DNA of 64,000 nt from an uncultured Acidobacteriia bacterium. Its GTDB lineage: Bacteria; Acidobacteriota; Terriglobia; Bryobacterales; Bryobacteraceae. The translations under genes and the position numbers were made by a program. A model generated the notes under the pieces. That model made no database searches. It worked only from the letters and a program-made list of their open reading frames with translations, and had not been told where the DNA came from. The stretch spans positions 52,910 through 116,909 of the forward strand of contig CAIVVT010000051.1 of the NCBI GenBank assembly GCA_903909435.1. The letters run 5' to 3'. Below, piece by piece: positions 15,459 through 23,104 of the stretch (position 1 is the first letter of the stretch; every line of letters starts with the position of its first letter).

Positions 15459-16568
15459 TCAGTCGCCCGAGCCCTGCACCGCTTGCGGCTGCCGTGCGGA
15501 GAGCCACCATTGCTTCGCCAGCGCGGGCACTCCCGGGAACCCCTTCCAGCCGGTTTTCGCCACCGAGAGCAGCACCATGGACGCGATCACGAAGATGTCC
15601 AGCAGCAGAGTCTGCGGCACCGTCAGGGTCTCTTTCCAGGCCCCCAGCCAGCGCCCGTACACCAACTCGGTGTGGACCCAATAAACCAGCAGCGATGTGA
15701 CACCCAACTGGCGCACGAAACTCCAGCGGTCCGGGTTCAGGTAGCGTGTCAGCACGAAGGCCCAGCAGGCTATCAGCAGGATCACGCCGACCTTGATCAG
15801 GATCAGCAGCGGGCTATCCAGCCAGAAATCCGACTTCGGATACAGGCTGAACGGCAGGTCTGAGGCGAAGCGCGACGCGTAAATCAGCACGAGTCCCAGC
15901 AGGCCGGCCCAGGGCATCGCGCGCGGCAGGTCCTCGTCCTTGACCAGACGCAGGATCGATCCGCAGCACAGGCCGAACGCCACGAAAGCCCCCCACGGGA
16001 ACAGCGAGAAAAAGTCGTGGCTGGGGACGATGTAGTTGCGCAGCAACGTGGGCAGCCAGCCCAGGTCCATCTGGGTGACGAACGGCGAGCCGCAGGCGAT
16101 GGCCAGTCCGGCCAGTGCGCCGTAGCGGATTCGGCCCGGCGTGTCGAGCAGCGCCAACGGGGTCAGCAGAGCGACCGCCGCGGCCATGCAGTTCAGGATG
16201 TCCACCTTGAAAATGTTGATCCACTCGCTTTGCCCGAAGGCGGTCGCCCACATCTGGAAATGGAACAGCAGGCCGATCAGCAGCAGGTAGCGTGCGCGCA
16301 GCAGGGTGGTGAGCATCCGGCGCGAACCGGAGGGTTCGTTCCTGCTCTGCGAATCCATCAAAAAGCCCAGCGTGACGCCCGTGAGAAACAGGAAGACGGC
16401 GGGGGTCAGGCCTCCAAAAAACTGGCTGAAGACGTAGAAGCTGTCGTTCCTTAGATCCTTGTGCGTGAAGGAGTTGGAAACGTGGCCCTGCAGCATGATG
16501 CAGGCCGCGAAACCGCGCGTCCAGTCCAGGAACGCCAGTCGCTTGCTGGCGCTGTGGGGGGAGGCCAT
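15459..16568 (-). CDS. Polytopic membrane acyltransferase-like protein (HGSNAT/DUF1624-type)
   Basis: A 369-residue protein with about ten membrane segments. The N-terminal signature R-L-A-F-L-D-W-T-R-G-F-A-A-C-I-M-L-Q-G-H resembles the heparan-alpha-glucosaminide N-acetyltransferase catalytic family (DUF1624/YeiB relatives), in which a membrane-embedded His (here in Q-G-H-V) takes part in acyl transfer. A late W-V-H-T-E-L-V-Y fits the same family. A role in acetylating an envelope sugar is inferred. Its ATG shares one base with the stop of the LolA-like gene upstream, so the two are translated together. Confidence 0.78.
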   Translation of the reverse strand: MASPHSASKRLAFLDWTRGFAACIMLQGHVSNSFTHKDLRNDSFYVFSQFFGGLTPAVFLFLTGVTLGFLMDSQSRNEPSGSRRMLTTLLRARYLLLIGLLFHFQMWATAFGQSEWINIFKVDILNCMAAAVALLTPLALLDTPGRIRYGALAGLAIACGSPFVTQMDLGWLPTLLRNYIVPSHDFFSLFPWGAFVAFGLCCGSILRLVKDEDLPRAMPWAGLLGLVLIYASRFASDLPFSLYPKSDFWLDSPLLILIKVGVILLIACWAFVLTRYLNPDRWSFVRQLGVTSLLVYWVHTELVYGRWLGAWKETLTVPQTLLLDIFVIASMVLLSVAKTGWKGFPGVPALAKQWWLSARQPQAVQGSGD

Positions 16569-17257
16569 TACTTCTGCGGCGTTTCCTTCTTGACGCCCTT
16601 CGGAAGCTTGAGCTTGACGCTCGCTTCGGTCAATGAACTGGGATTGATCTTCAAGTTGGAGTACTGGAGTTCAATCGTATCCCTGGACGGCTGCAGCACT
16701 TTCATCCGGACCGGATAGCCGCCCGGCTGGGCGATCCAAAGGTCGATGCCGCGGACTTGATCTCGCGCTTCCGCCGCTTTCGGCTCCAACAAAAGATGGT
16801 CGGCCTTGCCGCCGTCGATCGTCGTCAATTCCACATACTTAATGTTGTAGTTCTTCCGCAGATCCGCCCCGGACGAGCCGAATCCCAGCAGCAGAAACTG
16901 ATCCACAAGGTGGGACTCTTTGCCGAGGTTGTACTCCTGAACCGTGTTGATCTTCGGGTAGTACATCTGCACCTTGCTCTTGGCGAAGGCGACGGCGCGC
17001 TCCTCGGGCTTCGTGAATTCCGCCAGCATCCGCATGTCCTGCGGAGTCGGCCGGTACATCGAAATGCGACCCGACTCTTCTTCGGTGTCCTTGGCGAAAT
17101 AGGTGAAGGAGATCTTGCGCAAATCGGCCGTCACGCCCCGGAATGTCTTCGAGAGGGCATCCATGTGATGCAGCGTCGTTTCGACGGATTGGGCGCCAGC
17201 GACGGCGGCGGCCAGCGCGAAGACGGCAAGTAAGCGGCGAATAAGGGGGAACTTCAT
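16568..17257 (-). CDS. Outer-membrane lipoprotein-sorting (LolA-like) exported protein
   Basis: A 229-residue protein with a clear signal peptide from the ATG at 17257 (M-K-F-P-L-I-R-R-L-L-A-V-F-A-L-A-A-A-V-A). The mature part, with alternating strands such as I-S-M-Y-R-P-T-P-Q-D-M-R-M, K-V-Q-M-Y-Y-P-K-I-N-T-V-Q-E-Y and I-D-L-W-I-A-Q-P-G-G-Y-P-V-R-M, has the half-barrel pattern of LolA/LolB-type or DUF4292 proteins that bind lipid or lipoprotein acyl chains in the periplasm. The frame extends upstream to 17323, but that would overlap the preceding gene. It forms a tight cluster with the membrane proteins on either side. Confidence 0.8.
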   Translation of the reverse strand: MKFPLIRRLLAVFALAAAVAGAQSVETTLHHMDALSKTFRGVTADLRKISFTYFAKDTEEESGRISMYRPTPQDMRMLAEFTKPEERAVAFAKSKVQMYYPKINTVQEYNLGKESHLVDQFLLLGFGSSGADLRKNYNIKYVELTTIDGGKADHLLLEPKAAEARDQVRGIDLWIAQPGGYPVRMKVLQPSRDTIELQYSNLKINPSSLTEASVKLKLPKGVKKETPQK

Positions 17258-17282
17258 GTTCAGCAGGGCTTTGCGGACCGGA

Positions 17283-17618
17283 CTAGGGCTTGAGGAACGC
17301 CATGAAACCTTTGACTTCATCATCCGGATCCGCGACGGTCTCCAGACGAATCAGCTGCATCTTCTTGCCGGTCCGTTTTTGCACCAATTCGACTGCCTTT
17401 TGCCCGCGCTGGCTGATTGGCGTGTTGCGCATCTCGACGGGATCGATCCAGAAAACAGCCTCTTTGGGCGGGCTTGGGATCTGCACGACACCCACCGCGC
17501 GGGGCTGGTCCTTGAACACGTCACGCGGCGTCAAGAAGATAAAAGCCAGGATCAGCGCGACAACGATGTCGTACTGCCAAGTCATTCGCGGGAATTCCCA
17601 AAAGATCAGGCGGCGCAT
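17283..17618 (-). CDS. Small membrane-anchored protein, unknown function
   Basis: A 111-residue protein. One membrane segment lies near the N-terminus (Y-D-I-V-V-A-L-I-L-A-F-I-F-L), followed by about 80 soluble residues containing F-W-I-D-P-V-E-M and a K-R-T-G-K-K stretch. I do not recognise a named family. It is the first gene of a run with the LolA-like and acyltransferase genes (25-nt gap, then 1-nt overlap), so it probably acts in the same envelope process. The ATG at 17585 (M-T-W-Q-Y) is a plausible alternative start. Confidence 0.65.
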   Translation of the reverse strand: MRRLIFWEFPRMTWQYDIVVALILAFIFLTPRDVFKDQPRAVGVVQIPSPPKEAVFWIDPVEMRNTPISQRGQKAVELVQKRTGKKMQLIRLETVADPDDEVKGFMAFLKP

Positions 17619-17681
17619 GCCCTTTTGTCCCAGTGTATCATCCGGCTCCAGTAGGGACTCCGGCGCAATCGCTCAAGTTAC

Positions 17682-18203
17682 TTACTTCGACTTGGGCGGG
17701 GCCTTGCGGTCTTTTCTGACGGGCGCTTCGACCTCTTTTTGCCGGTCGATCACGGACGCGATCTCCTGCAGGCGCAAGGCCTGGCAATGGGAGCAGTAGC
17801 CGCCGATTTCGGTGCGGGCGATCAGAATCTGGAACCCGAACGTCGTTTCCACCTGCCTTCTGAGGCGGGTCAGCGGGTCGCCGTAAAACTCCTCCACGCG
17901 GCCGCAGCGGAGGCAGATGATGTGGGCGTGTTCCTGTTTATTGCGCGTCTCGTAATAGTGCTGGTCGCCGCCAAAGTGCATCAGGTCGAGTTCATCGACC
18001 ATCCCGCCCTCTTTCAGCATTTTGATGGTGCGGTAGACGGTGACGCGATTCAACTTCGGGTCGCGGGCGTTGGCGAGTTTGAACAGAGTTTCGGCGTCGA
18101 GATGCTCGCCTGATTTCTCGATCAGGTCCAGCAGGAGTTGGCGTTGACGGGTCAGCCGGATGCCGCGCTTTTGGAGAGTCTGGCTGGAGGTGTCCTGCTT
18201 CAT
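17682..18203 (-). CDS. Fur-family transcriptional regulator
   Basis: A 173-residue Fur-superfamily protein starting at the ATG at 18203. The winged-helix DNA-binding domain is seen in R-L-T-R-Q-R-Q-L-L-L-D-L-I and R-V-T-V-Y-R-T-I-K-M-L. The metal-sensing part contains H-F-G-G-D-Q-H-Y-Y-E-T, the H-A-H-I-I-C-L-R-C-G-R-V-E-E-F structural zinc site, and a second Cys pair in Y-C-S-H-C. Whether it is Fur, Zur, PerR or a Nur-like branch cannot be decided; the final 25 residues are a basic tail. The frame extends upstream without motifs. It lies next to the palindrome-rich region. Confidence 0.88.
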   Translation of the reverse strand: MKQDTSSQTLQKRGIRLTRQRQLLLDLIEKSGEHLDAETLFKLANARDPKLNRVTVYRTIKMLKEGGMVDELDLMHFGGDQHYYETRNKQEHAHIICLRCGRVEEFYGDPLTRLRRQVETTFGFQILIARTEIGGYCSHCQALRLQEIASVIDRQKEVEAPVRKDRKAPPKSK

Positions 18204-18252
18204 GCTGCGCTTCCCCGATTGTACACGCGTGGTTTCAATGTGGGGCGCGAAT

Positions 18253-18330
18253 GTGGGGCGGCTCTCCGAGCCGCGCGGGCTCTCCAGAGCCCGCATCGCT
18301 TGCTTCGCGGCCGCTCGGAGTGTCGCCCCG
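18253..18330. repeat. Nested palindromic element A (REP/MITE-like)
   Basis: Outer arms GGGGCG (18255-18260) and CGCCCC (18324-18329) extend into TCCGAG/CTCGGA with a 4-base interruption. Inside are two perfect hairpins: a 7-bp stem 18258-18264/18268-18274 with a 3-nt loop, and a 9-bp stem 18275-18283/18286-18294 with a 2-nt loop. No transposase lies nearby. Confidence 0.7.
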
Positions 18331-18362
18331 CCTATTGAGCCTTGTGACACTCAGTGCAGGAG

Positions 18363-18472
18363 GTGGGGCAGGATGGCATCCTGCGCGCCGGTTGGTTACC
18401 GGCGCTGGAAGGCGCAGCTGGATGATGAAGAAGCGGGTTGCCAACCCGCCGCAGGTTAACAACCTGCCCCAC
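18363..18472. repeat. Nested palindromic element B with 10-bp terminal inverted repeats
   Basis: Perfect terminal inverted repeats GTGGGGCAGG (18363-18372) and CCTGCCCCAC (18463-18472) enclose four perfect hairpins: 18368-18375/18377-18384 (8 bp, 1-nt spacer), 18385-18392/18398-18405 (8 bp), 18433-18440/18442-18449 (8 bp, 1-nt spacer) and 18451-18457/18461-18467 (7 bp). Its ends resemble those of element A (both begin GTGGGGC). Confidence 0.75.
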
Positions 18473-18506
18473 ATTGCGGTGTGCGCGTCACCGTATTCTT
18501 CGAAAC

Positions 18507-19613
18507 TCAGTTGCCCAGGCGGTTCAAGGCGTAGGCGTATGCCCCGATGGCGACGGCTTCGCTGGTGCCCAGCCGCGACAGACCCACGGCGGTGCGTTGC
18601 ACGGGGTCGTAGAACACCTTGCGCGACGAGCCCGGCACCGTGAGTTGGCGGGCCGACATCTTAAGGAACTCCGCACGCTGCGCTCCGTCCTCGAAGTTGA
18701 AGGTTCGCGGAACCAGGCGCGGCATCGGGTTGCCGTCGCGTTCGAAGACGCCGTTCATGGTCTCGACCAGCGCCGGCAGGAACAGCGGCGCCGCGGCCGA
18801 GATGCCGCCGCCCACCACCACCAGCCCGTCAATCAGCGTCAGCGCCTGAGCCACCGCGTCGCCCGCGACTTCGCCCATCTGGCGGAACGCCTCGCGCGCC
18901 GCGACGCCGTTGCCATCGGCCCGGCCCATGCCGATTTCGAAGATCGTCTTCGGCTCGGGCGCGTCTTCCAGTTGGATGCCTTCGGCCTTTGCGTAGACCT
19001 TGCGCACGGCGCGAATCGACGCGCCTTCCTCGGCGTTCATCCGCGCGTCTAGCTTGTGCCGCAGCAGCCAGGCCTCGCCACCCGCCGAGTTGTCGCCGAT
19101 CAGCAATTCGCCGTTGATCACGATGCCGCCCCCAAGACCGGTGCCCAGCGTGATGCCGAACAGATTGCGGTAGCGCTTGGGGTTTCCGGCTTGTTCCAAC
19201 TGGCCGTTGACGTAGGGCAGGAAGCCGGCGATGGCTTCGCCGCAGACGAACAGATCCCCGTCGTTGTTGAGGTACACCGGGATGCCGAACTTCTCTTCGA
19301 GCATCGGGCCGAGCGCCACGCCGCCGCGGAAAGCCGGCAGGTTGCCCACGTTCGCGACAATGCCGGCCGGATAATCGGCGGGCCCGGGGAAGGCGAAGCT
19401 GATGGCCACGGGCGGCTCGGGCAGGGCGGCGCGGATGCTCTCGAAGCCGCCCACGATGTTGGCCAGGCAGCGCTCCAGGTTGTCGGCCTCGGAGGGGACG
19501 TTGATGGGTCCCAGCAGCAGTTGGTTGCCGCGAATGGCCGAGAACTTGAGGCCGGTGCCTCCGGCATCGAGCGTCATCACGATGCGCGCGTCGTTATCGA
19601 ATCGAATGGACAT
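18507..19613 (-). CDS. ROK-family sugar kinase-like protein
   Basis: A 368-residue protein of the ASKHA fold. The phosphate-1 loop V-M-T-L-D-A-G-G-T-G-L-K (residues 12-23), N-N-D-G-D (catalytic Asp) and G-I-T-L-G-T-G-L-G-G-G (phosphate-2 loop) identify a ROK glucokinase/fructokinase-type enzyme. The usual ROK zinc motif C-x-C-G-x-x-G-C-x-E is missing: the corresponding stretch reads G-G-E-A-W-L-L-R-H-K. It is downstream of a FucP-like sugar transporter on the same strand, so uptake and phosphorylation of one sugar is likely. The frame is open to 19673; I prefer the ATG at 19613, before which the sequence overlaps a terminator hairpin. Confidence 0.82.
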   Translation of the reverse strand: MSIRFDNDARIVMTLDAGGTGLKFSAIRGNQLLLGPINVPSEADNLERCLANIVGGFESIRAALPEPPVAISFAFPGPADYPAGIVANVGNLPAFRGGVALGPMLEEKFGIPVYLNNDGDLFVCGEAIAGFLPYVNGQLEQAGNPKRYRNLFGITLGTGLGGGIVINGELLIGDNSAGGEAWLLRHKLDARMNAEEGASIRAVRKVYAKAEGIQLEDAPEPKTIFEIGMGRADGNGVAAREAFRQMGEVAGDAVAQALTLIDGLVVVGGGISAAAPLFLPALVETMNGVFERDGNPMPRLVPRTFNFEDGAQRAEFLKMSARQLTVPGSSRKVFYDPVQRTAVGLSRLGTSEAVAIGAYAYALNRLGN

Positions 19614-19661
19614 TACAATTTCCGCTCCCTGTCTGGCGTTTTCGGCCCCCGGAGAAAAACC

Positions 19662-19688
19662 AAGAACCGTCACAAGATGACGGTTCTT
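19662..19688 (-). terminator. Hairpin with T tract upstream of the ROK gene
   Basis: AAGAACCGTCA (19662-19672) pairs perfectly with TGACGGTTCTT (19678-19688), an 11-bp stem with a 5-nt loop. On the minus strand it is followed by GGTTTTTC, so it looks like a rho-independent terminator or attenuator for transcripts coming from the MFS gene. Confidence 0.75.
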
Positions 19689-19715
19689 GCCTGTAAGTTG
19701 TTGATTCCATTTTGA

Positions 19716-19749
19716 GAAACCGTCACTTCTGACGGTTTCCCCTTTTTGT
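19716..19749 (+). terminator. Second hairpin of the pair, T tract on the plus strand
   Basis: GAAACCGTCA (19716-19725) pairs with TGACGGTTTC (19730-19739), a 10-bp stem and 4-nt loop, followed on the plus strand by CCCCTTTTTG. It shares the core ACCGTCA/TGACGGT with the hairpin at 19662-19688. Confidence 0.65.
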
Positions 19750-19752
19750 TCA

Positions 19753-20934
19753 TCAGGCTTTGGCCGTGCGCAAGTTCGCCACGGACGTCCAGGCGATGAA
19801 CAGCACGGCCAGCAGCGGGACGATGAATCCGGCTTGCACGGACTTCGTCAGGTCGGCCACCAGTCCCATCACGGGCGGGACGATGGCGCCGCCGACAATC
19901 GCCATCACCATCAGGCCGGATAGTTCGTTGGCGCGCTCCGGGATGCGGTCGATGACGATCGAGAAGATCAGCGGGAAGATGTTAGCGAAGCCGAGGCCGA
20001 TCAGGAAGAAGCCCGCCGCGGCCAGCGTGGCGCTGGGCAGGAACATGCAAAGCAGTCCCGCCAGCGAGAGCGCGCAGGTGATGGCGAAGAACGTCTTGGG
20101 CTGCATCCAGTTCAGGATCACGCCGCCCGAGAAGCGGCCGATGGTCAGCGCCAGGAAGAACACGCCCGTGCCGAGCAAACCGATTTTGGTCGTATCCACC
20201 ATGAAGCGATCGTGCAGGTAGATCGGGATACCGGAGCTGAGCGAAACCTCCGCGCCGACATATAGGAACAGCGCGAAGATCATCATCGCGACGTAGCCGT
20301 TCTTCAGCATTTCGAGCGAAGAGCCGAAGGTCGCTGGCTTGTGACCGTCGCCGCGTTGGTCCTTCACCGTCAATCCGAGATTGGCGACCAGCGCGATCAG
20401 CACGGCCACGCCGAAGATCGGGAAGATGGCGAACATCGCCTCCTTGCCTACGTTGAAGTAGCGCGCGGCCAGCACCGGAATCAGAGCGCCCGAGAGCGAG
20501 CCGATGGCCTTCACGAACTGCCCCAGCGACAGGTTGCGCGAGTACTTGCCCTCGTCGGAGACGTCCCGCATGATCGGGTTGCCTGCCACTTGCAGCACCG
20601 TTGCGCCCGCGCCGATCAGCAGCACGGTGACCAGGAACAACTCAAATGGAAACGGCATCAGGTACTTCAGCGCGGGCAGCACGAGCCCGCCGAACATGAT
20701 GGCCAGCCCGAGCAGGAGCACGATCTTCTTGCCCTTGCGGTCCTGGTAAATGCCCATCGGCACGGACAGCACGCCGAACATGATCAACCCGACGAAGGGG
20801 ATCAGTTGGGCGGCGAAGTTGGAGAGGTGGAAGTATTCCTTGGCCTGGCTGACCAAAGGACCTGCTGCGTCGCCGAAACCCATGGCGAGGAACGCTATGA
20901 AGACGGGGAAGGCGCTCGTTCTCTTGTCTGGCAT
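19753..20934 (-). CDS. FucP-like sugar transporter (MFS, fucose/glucose/GlcNAc symporter branch)
   Basis: A 393-residue major-facilitator protein with about twelve membrane helices. The G-F-G-D-A-A-G-P start, the loop 2-3 motif M-G-I-Y-Q-D-R-K-G-K-K and the stretch V-L-Q-V-A-G-N-P-I are typical of the FHS branch (FucP, NagP, GluP), which take up sugars with protons. It lies upstream of a ROK-type kinase gene, as in many sugar uptake modules. Its leader (20935-21228) is full of inverted repeats. The actual sugar cannot be deduced. Confidence 0.88.
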   Translation of the reverse strand: MPDKRTSAFPVFIAFLAMGFGDAAGPLVSQAKEYFHLSNFAAQLIPFVGLIMFGVLSVPMGIYQDRKGKKIVLLLGLAIMFGGLVLPALKYLMPFPFELFLVTVLLIGAGATVLQVAGNPIMRDVSDEGKYSRNLSLGQFVKAIGSLSGALIPVLAARYFNVGKEAMFAIFPIFGVAVLIALVANLGLTVKDQRGDGHKPATFGSSLEMLKNGYVAMMIFALFLYVGAEVSLSSGIPIYLHDRFMVDTTKIGLLGTGVFFLALTIGRFSGGVILNWMQPKTFFAITCALSLAGLLCMFLPSATLAAAGFFLIGLGFANIFPLIFSIVIDRIPERANELSGLMVMAIVGGAIVPPVMGLVADLTKSVQAGFIVPLLAVLFIAWTSVANLRTAKA

Positions 20935-20979
20935 TGGTGCGGTTCGTCCATTCCTTTTGCACGCAGCCGACGCTCGCCC

Positions 20980-21093
20980 GGAGTCCCGGCGCTGAAGCCC
21001 CGGAACGCTGCGGACGCGACTGGCGTCCCATCAGCATATCGAAGCTGAGGGGAACTCGCGTCCGGTGCCGCAGCAAAATCCTGCCAGGACTCC
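20980..21093. repeat. Nested inverted repeats upstream of the sugar transporter
   Basis: Three nested arm pairs: GGAGTCC (20980-20986)/GGACTCC (21087-21093); GCTGCGG (21007-21013)/CCGCAGC (21068-21074); CGGACGCGA (21011-21019)/TCGCGTCCG (21056-21064). The last two are perfect and partly overlap on the left arm. They begin about 46 nt upstream of the transporter start codon and could form a structured leader RNA or a DNA cruciform. Confidence 0.5.
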
Positions 21094-21139
21094 CGGCGGT
21101 CCATCTCAGGGCAGCGGCACGAACTCGGAGCTTGAGCAC

Positions 21140-21204
21140 AGAAGAGCCGGGCCTGGCACGCGCGGAAGGGAACCGCATAAACGTGCGCCAGACCCGGCTC
21201 TTCT
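21140..21204. terminator. Long hairpin after the second PEP-CTERM gene
   Basis: AGAAGAGCCGGG (21140-21151) pairs with CCCGGCTCTTCT (21193-21204), extended past one mismatch by CTGGC (21153-21157)/GCCAG (21187-21191). The 12+5-bp stem lies 25 nt after the stop of the PEP-CTERM gene on the minus strand and probably terminates it; there is no clear T tract. Confidence 0.55.
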
Positions 21205-21228
21205 GAATCAAGGACGGTGCGAACCAGA

Positions 21229-21984
21229 CTAGCGGGCGAACTTGCGGCGCAGCAGCCCGCCAAACAGCAGGATGCCGGAACCCAGCATGGCGAGGCTGCC
21301 CGGTTCGGGAGTCGCGCTCGCCTGCCCGGCAAACTCCACCCGCAGGCCGGTCGGGTTCCCGGTAAGTCCAGCGTCGTTTTGAACGATAAAATCGAGCGTG
21401 TTCAAGCCGCCGGTGAACAGGCCGCCGGTGAGCAGGCCCGAACCGCTGATGGCGGAAGATCCGGACCAGGCCATCAATCCGGTGCCAGGGGCGAATGCCA
21501 CCGGGACGCCGTTGATCAGGACCTCCGTCAAGGAGTTGTCCGTCACGAACTTGAACGACAAAGCCGCGCTGTCGGGCGAATAGCCGGTCAAGTCGAATGT
21601 GGTCTGGAAATCGAACGAAGCGCTCTCCGCGTCGGACCCTAAGCCCGGGTAGCTGGGACAGGGCGAAATCCAGGTCGAGGTATCGCTCCCCGTCTCACCC
21701 AACCAGTACTGGGCGGGAAATTGGCCGCTGCTCAAGTTGGTGACATAAGCGGGCGCCGTGTTGAATGTCGGGTAGGCAGTGGCACGGTAGGCCGGGGGCT
21801 GAACTGGATCGCCCGGCGTAATCAGTGTCCAATTCGGATCGGGCAGCCCGAAGGCGGATGTGCCTGCGCTGCCGGTGTTGTGCAGCAAATAGGTTACGTC
21901 TACTTGCGTGGAACCGGCGAAGGCCACGCCGGCTGCAAGGCAGAGCAAGCTTCCGGCGAAGAACAACTTCTTAAGAAACAACAA
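21229..21984 (-). CDS. PEP-CTERM sorted exported protein
   Basis: A 251-residue protein with a Sec signal peptide (residues 1-23, ending A-G-V-A-F-A) and a C-terminal PEP-CTERM signal: T-P-E-P-G-S near residue 231, a hydrophobic helix M-L-G-S-G-I-L-L-F-G-G-L-L, then R-R-K-F-A-R. The mature part is a beta-rich domain (F-Q-T-T-F-D-L ... L-S-F-K-F-V-T-D-N ... V-L-I-N-G-V-P-V) resembling jelly-roll carbohydrate-binding modules. It would be exosortase-sorted to the cell surface or matrix. It starts with TTG at 21984, 7 nt after a GGAG ribosome-binding site. Confidence 0.85.
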   Translation of the reverse strand: MLFLKKLFFAGSLLCLAAGVAFAGSTQVDVTYLLHNTGSAGTSAFGLPDPNWTLITPGDPVQPPAYRATAYPTFNTAPAYVTNLSSGQFPAQYWLGETGSDTSTWISPCPSYPGLGSDAESASFDFQTTFDLTGYSPDSAALSFKFVTDNSLTEVLINGVPVAFAPGTGLMAWSGSSAISGSGLLTGGLFTGGLNTLDFIVQNDAGLTGNPTGLRVEFAGQASATPEPGSLAMLGSGILLFGGLLRRKFAR

Positions 21985-22204
21985 TGAATGACTCCTCTTC
22001 TTCCACTTGCAGGATCACCTCGTGACTAGCTGCAACTGAAGAGAAGCATAGCCACTACCCGAGTGGCATGTCCGTAACTGGCACTAAAATCAGTACGTTA
22101 GCGGATTTCGTAGACCTATAGGCCCATACCGCCATACAATATGCTATTTCTCGGTTTCGGGGCTTCGGCTAAGCTGGACCGGGCTCTGAGAATTGGGGTG
22201 GGAG

Positions 22205-22291
22205 TGGTGCGGGCGAGAGGACTTGAACCTCCACTTCCTCTCGGAAACGAGAACCTAAATCTCGCGCGTCTGCCAATTTCGCCACGCCCGC
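22205..22291 (-). tRNA. tRNA-Leu, anticodon UAG, with encoded CCA
   Basis: On the minus strand the acceptor arms GCGGGCG (22291-22285) and CGCCCGC (22215-22209) pair, followed by discriminator A and an encoded CCA (22207-22205). The anticodon stem CGAGA/TCTCG encloses the loop TTTAGGT, giving anticodon TAG (Leu, CUA codons). The long variable arm (CCGAGAGG region) is typical of leucine tRNAs, and the T loop reads TTCAAGT. The gene is complete, 87 nt including CCA. Confidence 0.95.
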
Positions 22292-22332
22292 ACGGCGTGC
22301 CTTTGAGTTTAACAGGGCGCGGGCGGTTGTTT

Positions 22333-22935
22333 CTAGTGTGCTCCACAGGCCATCACCAGCACGTTGTGCTGCGCCGGAGCCGCCAGCATTGCGGTGGTTT
22401 CACCGCAAGCGCACGGGTCATCGCCCGGCTTACCGGGCCAGCCGGCGGCTTGCAACCGCTCGGCCGCGAAGGCGGCATCTTCTCCCGCGTGGGCTGTGAG
22501 GTGCCAGCCCGCTCGGGCGTCGCACTCCCAGGCGAGCAGCGTTTCGTCCGCGTCACGGATCTGCTCGTAGGCCGGCAAGCCGTAGAGCGACCATAGACGA
22601 TCGAGTTCGCCGCTGCTAAGCGGTCCTTCCCGCAGCGACGAGAGCACGACCAGGGGGAAGCTCAGATCGGCAAGCGGCAGGAATCTCCTCCGCCGCAGTT
22701 CGCCGATTGTGAAGAGTTCAGAGCGGTGGCCGGCTAATGCCTGGGGTCGCCAGGCCTCCAATTCGGGCGTACTCCAGTGAAGATAGGAGCGCACTCTCCG
22801 CTCAAGCCGCAAGCGTGTCCCGATCACGGCAATTCGCTCGGCCCCCGGCAGTGGGTAGGCCAGTGCCGCAGCGCCGCATCCGTCCTCGTGCCAACCTAGC
22901 AAACCGCTCCAATGAGAGGCGTTTAACATCGTCAC
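22333..22935 (-). CDS. Hypothetical protein
   Basis: A 200-residue soluble protein with no recognised family. It contains a predicted mixed region with F-T-I-G-E-L-R-R-R-R-F-L-P-L, a short run G-E-L-D-R-L-W-S-L-Y-G-L and a C-terminal D-P-C-A-C-G-E-T-T segment. No signal peptide or membrane span is seen. It follows the TPR gene on the same strand at 169 nt and ends 41 nt before the tRNA-Leu gene, also on the same strand. Coding is supported by the length and by alternative frames being poor; confidence is moderate. Confidence 0.55.
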   Translation of the reverse strand: MTMLNASHWSGLLGWHEDGCGAAALAYPLPGAERIAVIGTRLRLERRVRSYLHWSTPELEAWRPQALAGHRSELFTIGELRRRRFLPLADLSFPLVVLSSLREGPLSSGELDRLWSLYGLPAYEQIRDADETLLAWECDARAGWHLTAHAGEDAAFAAERLQAAGWPGKPGDDPCACGETTAMLAAPAQHNVLVMACGAH

Positions 22936-23104
22936 CCGTCCGCAAGTCCTAGTGCGGAGGCAGCCGGAATCCTCTCAACGCCAAGCTCGATTGCGGGTGG
23001 TCCTCATTGCCCGGAGAAGCGTTCACCGCCGCAATGTCCTACGCCTTCTCAGGCGCTGGGTGGGGGGCTGTCTTCGGTGTTGGGGTGACTGGTCCGCTCG
23101 CGAT

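Larger units (their letters stand above)
18204..18506. other. 303-bp intergenic region filled by palindromic repeats
   Basis: Between the Fur gene start and the stop of the ROK kinase gene. It contains no credible coding frame and is largely occupied by the two nested palindromic elements listed separately. Confidence 0.7.
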
